64,000 bases of DNA from Amborella trichopoda (lineage: Eukaryota; Streptophyta; Magnoliopsida; Amborellales; Amborellaceae), in contig NW_006500104.1 of NCBI RefSeq assembly GCF_000471905.2, positions 3,110,957-3,174,956 of the forward strand. The letters run 5' to 3'. The notes under the pieces are model-generated. The model had not been told where the DNA came from and made no database searches. It worked only from the letters and a program-made list of their open reading frames with translations. The number at the start of each line of letters is the position of its first letter. Within the stretch, counting starts at the first letter, position 1. The translations under genes were made by a program, and so were the position numbers. Below are positions 55,285 to 64,000 of this stretch, one piece after another.

Positions 55285-58200
55285 ATGGCCTCCACTTCGG
55301 GAATGAATTATACCCAAAGCCTAATTCCTATTTTAGATGGAGAAGACTACGAGTCATGGAGTCTCCAAATGAAGACTCTTTTTATCTCACAAGATTTGTG
55401 GGACATTGTGGAAGAAGGCTACTCAGTGCCAGAAAGCGTAACAGCATTGGAATCATGGTCATAGGCAAAGTAGAACGAATACAAGGAAAATTAGAGGAGA
55501 GGTGCAAAAGCCCTACTCCTCATCCATCAAGCGGTATGTAAAGCTATTTTTCCTCGAATAAAAATAGCTTCAAAATTAAAAGAAGCATGGGAAATTTTGA
55601 AACATGAATTTCAAAGATCTGAAAAAATAATTTCTATTAAACTCTAAAATTTATAGAGAGATTTTGATAATTTGATGAAGAAAGATGGTGAAACAGTTCA
55701 TAATTTCTTCACTAGAGTTACAGGAATAATAAATCAGATGTTATGGAGAAGATATTTCTAATAAAAAACCAGTTCAAATTTTTTTAAGAAGCCTATCTAC
55801 AAAATTTGACCATGTTGTGGCTGCTATAGAAGAATCAAAAGATTTATCTAAAGTATCTTTACAAGAATTAAGTCGATCTTTGAAAGCACATGAACAAAGG
55901 TTAAATAGATTTTCAAATCAGAACACTGAACAAGCCTTTCAGTCAAAAGTTACAATTTTTGGAAAGAAAATTTTTGAAAAAAATAGAGATAGGGGGACAT
56001 TTCAAAATTATCACAGACCTCATTGAAGACAAAATTTTCCAAGAGATCAAGAAAGAGGAAGAGGCAGAAATATGAACAGCCAGAGAAATTCAGATCAAAA
56101 AAATAGATCTGAATCATATTGTATTATTTGTAAAAAATCAGGGCATGAATTAAATAATTACCGATGTAAATGTCGAAAATGCAGAATCCCAAATCACTCT
56201 CAAAGGAATTGCTGGTTTCAAACGAAAAATCAAATTCAGAAAAATGAAGTAAATTTTTCTGAAGATAATAATACTGGTGATATGTTCTATTCATGTATGA
56301 ATGCCCAACAAAACTCACAAGATGTTTGGTACTTGGATAGTGGATATAGCAATCATATGACATGAAATAAGAGTAATTTTGTTGAGATAAATGAAAAAGT
56401 CACTGCACAAGTCAAGCTAGGTGATGGAAAATTCCAAAATATTGAAGGTAAGGGAACAATTACCGTAAAACCTAATGAGCTTGCCCTAAATTTATTCATG
56501 ATGTTTTTTATATTCCTGGCTTGACACAAAATCTTTTAAGTGTTGGGCAATTGATGAAAAATGGGTATTCAATCAAATTCAATATAGATAAATGTATAAT
56601 CTTTGATAAGAAAATTAATTAGGCCATAGCCAAAGTAAAAATGACCCCAAATAAGGTATTTCCTATGGTCATACCAACATGTGAAAATTATGCCCTGAGT
56701 TCTAAAAATGTTGATAAATCCTACTTGGCATCTAAGATTTGGACACTTAAATTTTCAAAGTCTAAGATTGATGGGCCAGAAAAGTATGGTAATAGGATTA
56801 CCACCAATAAATGAAGAAAATAAAATATGTGAATGTTGTGTTTATGGAAAATTACACAGATTACCATTTTCATAATCATCTTGGAGAACTAGAGTTCCAT
56901 TGGAATTGGTTCATGCTGATATTTGTGGACCAACTCAAACAGAAAGTTTTAATTAAAAAAAGGTATTTTCTCTTAATCGTTGATGATTACAGCAGGATGA
57001 TGTGGGTATATTTTTTGGCCCAAAAATCAGAAGCATTTTTAGTTTTTACTCAGTTTAAAACTGATGTAGAAAAACAAAGTGGTTTTCCAGTAAAAGCCTT
57101 GAGGACAGATAGAGGAGGAGAATTCACATCAACAGAATTTTGGAATTTTTGCAAAAACAATGGAATTAGAAGAGAGTTGACAGCAGCATATACTCCGCAA
57201 CAAAATGGAGTAGTAGATAGAAGAAATAAGACAATTGTTGAAATGGCCTGAAGTATGTTAAAGGGTAAGCATCTTCCCAATAAATTTTGGGCAGAAGCTG
57301 TTTATACTGCTGTCTATATTCTTAATAGGTCTCCTGTTGAATCTCTTCAAAATAAAACACCTTTTGAGGCTTGGTATAAAAGAAACCCAAATGTAAGTTA
57401 TTTCAAGGTATTTGGCTGTATGGCTTATGAAAAACAAATTTCCCAAAATATTGAAAAATTTGATGAAAAAGGCGAAAAATATATCGTTATTGGATATAGT
57501 GGAGTTTCAAAAGCATATCTCCTTTTCAATCCAAAAACAAATAAATTGATAATTTCTAGAGTTGTTGTATTTGATGAGAAAAGTGAGTGGAAATGAGAAG
57601 AAAAATCTGGCCAAGAACCAAGAGCAATAATAAAAGAAGAAGGAAATACTCCACAAGAAAGTGCAAGCTTTCAATCAAGCCCAAGAACAGTACCTTTAGG
57701 CGCACCAAGTCAAGACTCATAAGACTCAGAGACACCACTAAGAAAGATAAGTTCACTAATAGAAATTTATGAATCATGTAATATTGCTCTTTTTGCTAGT
57801 GAGCCAGAAAATTTGAAGATGCCATAAGAAAGGAAGAATGGATAAAAGCCAAGGATGAAGAAATAACAGTAATAAAGAAAAATCAAACATGGGCGCTAAT
57901 GGAACGACCCGAAAACAAAGAAGCCATAGGACTAAAATGAATCTACAAGACAAAACTGAGACTTTTGCCGCAATTGCACGAATAGAAACTATTAGATCTG
58001 TCTTGGCATTAGCTGCACAAATGAGGTTTCTAGTATTTCAATTGGATGTAAAATCAGCATTTTTAAATGGAAAATTTGAAGAAGTATATGTTGAACAACC
58101 TCAAGGATATATGATAAAAGGAAATGAAAATAAAGTATATCGACTTAAAAAACCCTTATATGAATTAATCCAAGCACCACGAGCATGGAAAAGTAGAATT

Positions 58201-59242
58201 GACAGGTATTTTTGCCAAGAAGGATTTGAGAGAATTCTCAGTGAACCGTCATTCTACATAAAAAAACAAAGGTATATATGATTTTTTCATAGTCTATCTT
58301 TATGTTGATGATTTGATTTATACTGGTGCTAACCAAAAGATGATGGAGGAATTTAAGAAAAGTATGATGAAGGAATTTGAAATGGCGGATTGGGGCCTTA
58401 TGAGATATTTTCTTGGGATTCAAATAAAACAATCAAATAGAGAAATTATTATTTCCCAAGAAAGATTTATAGAAGACCTCTTGAAAAGGTTTGGTATGAC
58501 AAAATGCAAGCCGGTGGCTACTCCCATGGCTCCAAATGATAAATTGTCACAAAATGATGGAGCACAAGAAGCAGATGCATCTTCTTATAGAAGTCTTGTT
58601 GGCTTACTCATCTATCTCACAAACACAAGACCAGATATCGTTCACGCAGTCAGTATTGTCTCCAGATTCATGAGCAAACCAAGCAAGTTGCATTTTGTAG
58701 CAGCTAAGAGAATATTAAGATATGTTCAAGGAACTAAGAGCTTTAGTCTCAAGTATACTACAGAGAAAGACAACAATCTGGTTGGCTACACAAATAGCGA
58801 TTGAATTGGATTGTTAGATGATAGAAAAAACACGTCAGGATACGTTATTCTGCTTGGGATCTAAAGTTATATCTTGGTCGTCAAGGAAGAAAAAATAGTT
58901 ACCCTATCATATGCAAAAGCGGAATATATTTCATCCACTAGCACTGCGTGCGAAGCAGTCTGGCTGAGAAGAATTCTATATGATTTACATCATGAGCAAA
59001 AGGATCCAATGACAATTTATTGTGATAACATGTCAACTTCAGCTATGACGAAAAATCTAGTATTTCATAGCAAGACAAAGCATATAGAGCTTTGCCACCA
59101 CTTCATTAGAGACTTGGTCGAGAAAGGAGAGATCGAGCTCAAGTTCATCGGAACAAATGACCAACTTGCTGACATCTTTACAAAGTCGCTTTTAACAGAT
59201 ACACTTATGAAACTCAGAGAAGAAATGACAGTGAAAAATTAA
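55285..59242 (+). pseudogene. Copia Gag-Pol polyprotein, inactivated
   Basis: The ATG opens Gag (PILDGEDYESWSLQMKTLFI) but meets TAG at 55462-55464. Gag goes on in pieces to two CCHC-type knuckles near 56119-56210 (CIICKKSGHELNNYRC, CRKCRIPNHSQRNCW). Protease has WYLDSGYSNHMT (56326-56362) and then TGA. Integrase shows DDYSRMMWVYF, LRTDRGGEFTS and PQQNGVVDRRNKTI, with TGA at 57249-57251. Reverse transcriptase lost about 30 residues before ETFAAIARIETIR; QLDVKSAFLNGKFEEVYVEQ and YVDD (58301-58312) remain. RNase H has TGA in place of the W after GYTNSD, then SYAKAEYISSTSTACEAVWL and ADIFTKSL, ending at TAA 59240-59242. Multiple stops rule out function. Confidence 0.95.
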
Positions 59243-59248
59243 GAGGGA
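59241..59248 (+). promoter_or_regulatory. Polypurine tract of the Copia element
   Basis: AAGAGGGA lies directly before the 3' LTR and serves as the plus-strand primer site. Confidence 0.85.
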
Positions 59249-59647
59249 TGTTAAATTATTAATTCATCTCTCTCTCTCTCTAGAAAACTCTCTAAAACCA
59301 CCGCCTCTCTCTCTATAGAGGCTTATCCTTCTACCGCCTCTCTCCCTCTCTCTAGACTCTTTCAGTCGGTGGTCTCTCTCTCTAGACCACCTCCTCTCTC
59401 CCTCTCTAGACTTTTCCTAACGGCCATAAAAGGGCGGCAAAAAGCCCTATAAATAAGGCTGAGATGTAAAGGAAATGTGTGAAGAAAAAAGTAATGCTAG
59501 GTGGTCTCTCAAGCCACATTATGCTATTGTAACCCTGTTTTTGCTTATGAAATAGTGAAACTTTTTAGAAAATAAAATTTTTGTTTCTTCTTCATTTTGC
59601 TATTTTCGATCAAATTATTATATCGACTCTTTCGCAAATTCCCAACA
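59249..59647 (+). repeat. 3' LTR of the Copia element
   Basis: It is 399 bp, with a TATA box at 59448-59455. It ends CCCAACA, immediately followed by the second TCTAG and the RLP sequence. Confidence 0.95.
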
Positions 59648-61360
59648 TCTAGACCTTTCCTTGTGTGGGTTGAAGCATACCATCTCAGCTTGGGCTTTGT
59701 ACAAACCTAAACTACTTATATTTGTTTGAAAATCATATAACAGGTTCTTTACCACCACCTCTTGCTGCATTGAGTAGAATTTTTGAGTTTTATATTGATC
59801 ACAATAGAATTACTGGTGCCATCCCTAGGGATATTTTCACCAATTGGACTAATCTAAAAAGAATGAGTCTCATAGGAAACTCATTCATTGGACCGATCCC
59901 CTAAGAAATTGGTCTTCTCAAGAATCTTCGTTGGCTAGATATTCCTTCGAATGAGTTTTCAAGACATATCCCTATGGAAATAGGGAATCTAACAAATCTT
60001 GAGTTCTTGGAAATTTCAAGTAACGAGCTCAATGGTTCACTCCCTTCCTCCATTGGAAATCTTTCCAAGCTTGTTTACTTGAACCTATATGGTAACCATC
60101 TCACAAGTTCTCTTCCTCCAAAACTGTGGAACCTTGAAACCATTCAACTCTTAGATGCAGGCTCAAATAATTTTCAAGGCAACGAATCAGAAAACTCACG
60201 AAACTGCATGAACATGAGTCATCTCAAATTTCTGAATCAGGCAAATCGATTTTCAAGCTCTATTCCAAAAAACATTGGGCAAGTCATGCCCAATCTACAA
60301 TGGTTGAATGTTCCTAATAGTGGCATTACAGGATCCATCCCCAACTTCATAGGAGATTTTGTGAATTTGAGTGTGGTTGATCTTGTTGGAAATAAATTGA
60401 TGGGACCTATTCCAACTATGGGAAATCTAATGGATCTCCAGTATTTGAACCTGAGTAACAATACTTTATCAGGTTACATACCCCCGTCATTGAGATTTTC
60501 TTTCAAATTAAAGCTTCTAGATCTCGGGAAAATCCCATCATGGATTGGCAAGAGCATCAAGTCCCTTCATGTCCTTAGCCTAAGGTCTAATATATTCGAA
60601 GGAGAGATTCCTTTGGGGAATCACAACTATATTCTCTTCAAGTGCTAGATCTAACACTCAATAGTCTTTCAAGCACTGTCCCTGCCATTTTCAAGAAGAT
60701 AACAGCAGTGGTCATGTACGATGCACCAGTGTACACACTCCATGAGAAGCCGTTTGAAACTTTCTATTCATATAACCATGGAGATGTTTTCATGATGCAA
60801 ATGGGAAAATGCGACCATATAGCTAGCTATATTTTGGAGTAACATGTATTGACTTTTCGAGAAATAATTTTTCAGGACCGGTTCCCAAAGAATTGACAAG
60901 ATTGAGTAGCCTACATATCCTGAACTTATCCCACAATCATCTCAGCGGGAGGATTCTTGAGGAGATTTACAAAATGCGAAAACTGGAAAGGCTTGATTTA
61001 CCAAACAATCTGCTTTCAGGTGAAATTCCTCCAAACATGCAATCTATGACATTCTTAAACACTCTGAACGTGTCCTTCAATAATTTATCAAGACCCATTC
61101 CCTACAGCGGCCAGATGACCACATTCAATACTCCATCGTACTACGGGAACCCACAGCTTTGTGGTCCTCTTCTTCTGGAGAAGTGCACTCGCGAAGAGTC
61201 AGTCTCAAATTCAAGCAATAGCAGGGATATGAGAAATGGGTCATCAGAGATTCCATGGATGAGCGTGGGTTTAGGATTTGGGTTTGGATTCGATGGGTTT
61301 TTCTCAATGATATTTGTTCCAAGGCATTGGTCCCATTCCGTTCTTGAGTGGATGGATTGA

Positions 61361-61880
61361 TTTTGGTTACGAGATTACAAACTTTGATGGGCTTGAAATG
61401 TCTCAGAAGAAGATTAGGTGTGTGCAGATGTCAAATGAGGTGCACAAAAGCAGTAATATTCAATGTCTCCTAAGCTTGTATGGTGTCTCTTATTGTGTTT
61501 TTGCTTTTTCTTTTATTTCTTTTGTGCCTTTATGTTGTGAAAGTTCAGTTTAATATCAATAAATAAAGAGAGAGAGAGTGTGTGTTAGAGGAGAGAGAGA
61601 TGACTTTTCCTTGTTTGTTTTGGGAAAGAAAGCGACTTCTATGGTATTAGAGAGAATTAGTTAGTCGTGGGTTTTGTGAGAGAGAAATAGTCATTGAAAT
61701 CGTGGGTTGTGTACCTGAGTGAGGTTGGATGGACCAATCCAACCCGGGCTGGGGTTTCTAAGTTTGCTGTGCATCATTTGTGATCTCTAACTATTCATTA
61801 TCTAGGTGGAAATGTGCATGAGATGTTTATTATCTAGAATGAATTATATACGGACCCAAAAACTTCACCTAAAATATAAA
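61361..61880 (+). other. 3' UTR and spacer downstream of RLP copy 3
   Basis: 61361-61567 is homologous to the 3' UTR of copy 1 and ends in AATAAATAAAG. A GA/GT-rich stretch follows. From about 61660 the sequence matches the spacer downstream of copy 1, without the MULE-like insertion. Confidence 0.65.
61558..61563 (+). terminator. Poly(A) signal of RLP copy 3
   Basis: AATAAA in ATCAATAAATAAAG, at the same place as behind copy 1. Confidence 0.6.
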
Positions 61881-63560
61881 ATTATCTGATCGCAAGAAAG
61901 GTTGGTCAACCCACATTTTTTTATTTTTTCGAAAATTGTCCCTCGGTTCGAGGGTGCAATCCTCGAACTGCATTTAATTTTTTTTAAAAAAATATTTTTT
62001 CGTTAGTAGGGCAGTGCCCCAAGCTTTAGGGGCAGTGCCAAGGCGATCCGAGGTTCAAAACCTCGGATCGCCCTCTCGATTGAGCAGGTCTCAGTTCCTA
62101 AGTGGCCCGAAGTCCCCATCCTCAAACAACTCTTTCATTCTTATTTTTTGAGAAAAATAGCGGTCCGAGCTTTGCATCCTCAGACCACGCTTTATTTCTT
62201 ATTTATTTGGGGAAAACAACTTTCCGAGGATGGGGACCTTATACTGTTCTACTGGAATTTTGTTGTGTTTGCAAGGCGGTATGAGGATTCTAACCTCAGG
62301 CTACCTGGGCATAGCCCCTAAAGCTTGGGCACTACCTCTAAAGCTGGGGCACTGCGCTACTACCGAAAAACATTAAAAAAAAAAAATAAAAGAAAAAAAA
62401 AGAAAACAAATGGTTCAAATGCAGGGTCCAAGAATGGAATCCTCGAACTAAGGGGCAATTTTGGAATAATAAAAAAAGTAAGTTGACCGACCTTCCTTAT
62501 AATTCCACCTATGATCTGACCATTTCTTATTCTAGGTAATTATTTTGGGGTCCATACATAAAATCAACCAAAGTGGTGAGAGTCCCACGTAGCTCGCCCC
62601 AAGTTTTTTAACACTGGTTACGAGATTGCGAACTTTGATACACAATTGTATGTGTCTTAGTGTTTTGATTAAGAAGATTTGCAAGATTGAGAACTTTGAT
62701 ACACGATTGTATGAAATGATCCGATTTCAAAGAAGGTCGGCCAACCCACATTTTTTTATTTTTTCCAGAATTGTCCCTCGGTCCGAAGACGCCATCCTCA
62801 AATTGCATTTAAATTTTTTACAAAAATTACTTTGTCTAGGGCCGCACCCTAAGCTTTAAGAGCAGTGCCCAAGTGATCTGAGGTTCGTATCCTTGGATCG
62901 CCCTCTCGACTGAGTAGACCTCAATTCATAAGTGGCCCGAGGTCCCCATCCTTAGGCCACTCTTACATTCTTATTTTTTGAGAAAAACAGCGATCTGAGG
63001 TCCCCATCCTTAGACCACTCTTTATCTTCTATTTTTTTGAAAAACAAAGGTCCGAGGATGAGACCTCAGACCTGCTCTCCAAACTTAGCAGAACTGAGTT
63101 TCAAGGCAGTCTAAGGTCCCCATCCTTAGACCACACTTTATTTCTTATTTATTTGAGAAAAACAATGATCCGAGGATGGGGACCTTACACTGTTCTACTA
63201 GAATTTTGCTGTGTTCATAGGGCGATCTGAGGATTCTAACCTCAGGCTACTTGGGCACTGCCCCTAAAGCTTGGGCACTGCCCCTAAATCTTGGGCACTA
63301 CCACTAAAGCTGGGGCACTGTGCTACTACCGAAAAGCCTAAAAAACAAGGTTCAAATGTAGGGTTCGAGGATGGAATCCTCGAATTGAGAGGCAATTTTG
63401 GGGAAAAAAAAATGCAAGTTGACCAACCTTCCTTATAATTCTGCCTATGATAAGATCATTGCATATTTTAGGTTATTATTTTGGGGTCCATAGATAATGT
63501 CAACCAAAGTGGCGAGAATCCCACTTAGCTCGCTCAAGTTTTCTAACACTGTTTACGAGA
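61880..63560. repeat. RLP-downstream repeat unit, copies C and D in tandem
   Basis: Copy C (about 61880-62720) and copy D (about 62720-63560) are offset by about 836 bp. Shared words include GTCCCTCGGT.CGA, GATCGCCCTCTCGA, AGTGGCCCGA.GTCCCCATCC, GGGCACTG.CCCTAAAGC and CGAGATTG.GAACTTTGATAC. Copy C lacks one internal GGTCCGAGGTCCCC block that copies A and D have. No gene is recognised. Confidence 0.85.
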
Positions 63561-63821
63561 TTGGGAACTTTGATACACGATTGTATGTGCTCTAATGTTT
63601 TGATTAAGAAATTTTGGTGCGTGAAGATGCCAATAGAGGTCAAATGAGGTCTAAGCACAGGTAAAGAGTACTTGTATTTTGTAATTTATAATCAATGTCT
63701 CTTAAGCTTGGGTTGTCATTGTGCTTTTATTTTTAATTTTTAATTTAATTTATTTTAATTTATTTGGAAACAACATCCATTATTGTACGTTCATGTTTTA
63801 GAAGTTTAATTCAATGGAAAC

Positions 63822-63824
<3 letters not shown>
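63555..63824 (+). pseudogene. Relic of an RLP 3' UTR (fourth copy)
   Basis: ATTTTGGTGCGTGAAGATG, CAAATGAGGT, CAATGTCTCTTAAGCTTG and AACAACATC.ATTATTG align in order with the 3' UTR of RLP copy 1 (47570-47750). No coding part precedes it. It is followed by a GA run, as behind copies 1 and 3. Confidence 0.65.

Positions 63825-63914
<90 letters not shown>
63825..63914. repeat. (GA)n microsatellite at the edge of the final gap
   Basis: A pure run of about 90 bases, directly followed by N to the end of the window. It most likely caused the assembly break. Confidence 0.98.
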
Positions 63915-64000
63915 NNNNNNNNNNNNNNNNNNNNNNNNNNNNNNNNNNNNNNNNNNNNNNNNNNNNNNNNNNNNNNNNNNNNNNNNNNNNNNNNNNNNNN
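63915..64000. other. Assembly gap (N to the end of the window)
   Basis: 86 undetermined bases follow the GA repeat; the gap may continue outside the window. Confidence 0.98.

Larger units (their letters stand above)
54883..59647 (+). mobile_element. Ty1/Copia LTR retrotransposon inserted in RLP copy 3
   Basis: It has two LTRs (54883-55236 and 59249-59647), both starting TGTTAAATTA and ending CCCAA(T/C)A, a primer-binding site TGGTATCAGAGC (55239-55250), a purine tract AAGAGGGA (59241-59248) and a 5-bp target duplication TCTAG (54878-54882 and 59648-59652). Order of domains is Gag, protease, integrase, RT, RNase H, which is Copia. All coding parts are broken. The LTRs differ at roughly one position in fourteen by eye and by one 45-bp indel, so the insertion is not recent. 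Confidence 0.97.
54004..61360 (+). pseudogene. LRR receptor-like protein (RLP), copy 3, split by a Copia element
   Basis: The exon is 54004-54882 plus 59653-61360. The first part has the signal peptide (MVRFPISILLFPIVFDLLV), an LRRNT_2 cap (WKTSLKASNLDSWFLDTDN) and the first LRRs. The second part has further LRRs, the island segment, the C cap (PQLCGPLLLEKC) and a membrane anchor (LGFGFGFDGFFSMIFV) ending HWSHSVLEWMD before TGA at 61358-61360. Lesions: TGA at 54199-54201 (CAA in copy 1), more stops before the insertion, TGA near 59727 and TAA near 59903. The clean last 155 codons (60893-61360) show that the 3' end of the family is well preserved. No TATA box remains upstream. Confidence 0.9.

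Overview
This window is nuclear DNA from a seed plant, most likely a flowering plant. It is AT-rich and repeat-dense. It carries Ty3/Gypsy Tat-lineage and Ty1/Copia retrotransposons, a hAT (DUF659/hATC) transposon with GT-AG introns, a PIF/Harbinger-like insertion, a LINE remnant and a cluster of plant receptor-like protein (RLP) genes with leucine-rich repeats. I cannot name the species. There are three N gaps: 7038-7057, 43837-43856 and 63915-64000. I found no intact host gene, tRNA, rRNA or CRISPR array. Every long coding region has at least one lesion.

Left part (1-34 kb): nested retrotransposon debris. A probable solo LTR of Del/Tekay type (188-1999) holds an 84-bp minisatellite. A Tat-lineage pol relic on the + strand (RNase H, second archaeal-type RNase H, integrase; about 2.2-5.75 kb) is split by a 1.96-kb PIF/Harbinger-like element (2282-4237). 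A second Tat element lies on the - strand: LTR/leader with a 57-bp hairpin array (about 19.5-21.9 kb), primer-binding site (19471-19489), gag and protease (18.5-14.4 kb). It has no reverse transcriptase, RNase H or integrase. Next to it, in antisense, is a long broken ORF with a plant mobile domain (PMD, aminotransferase-like), an acidic linker and a coiled coil (10.9-14.26 kb). Several different minisatellites follow (7.6-10.4 kb). A homologous PMD ORF lies in the opposite orientation at 24.96-22.93 kb, next to an 80-bp satellite-like array. Two gag fragments face each other at 30.5-31.6 (+) and 33.9-32.9 kb (-).

Middle (34-44.8 kb): a 3.45-kb hAT element (34139-37587) has an 8-bp target duplication, a degraded four-exon transposase and strong subterminal hairpins. 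AT-rich DNA follows with a fold-back repeat, a LINE 3' end, short tandem duplications and a roughly 2-kb element with long inverted repeats just upstream of the first RLP.

Right part (44.8-64 kb): three tandem RLP copies, all pseudogenes. Copy 1 (44847-47509) keeps its promoter, signal peptide and membrane anchor but has stops and frameshifts. Copy 2 (50599-52902) has lost its 5' end, and its membrane anchor is replaced by an ATTGTAATACA-type repeat. Copy 3 (54004-61360) is split by a complete but dead Copia element (54883-59647, TSD TCTAG). Shared upstream and downstream blocks, including a 0.84-0.93-kb tandem unit and a relic of the RLP 3' UTR at 63.6-63.8 kb, show that the cluster grew by unequal segmental duplication and probably continues past the window.

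I did not find a convincing new biological system. The least ordinary items are the 57-bp hairpin array, the array of primer-binding-site-like motifs near 8.5-9.0 kb, and the pol-less Tat element with an antisense PMD gene.
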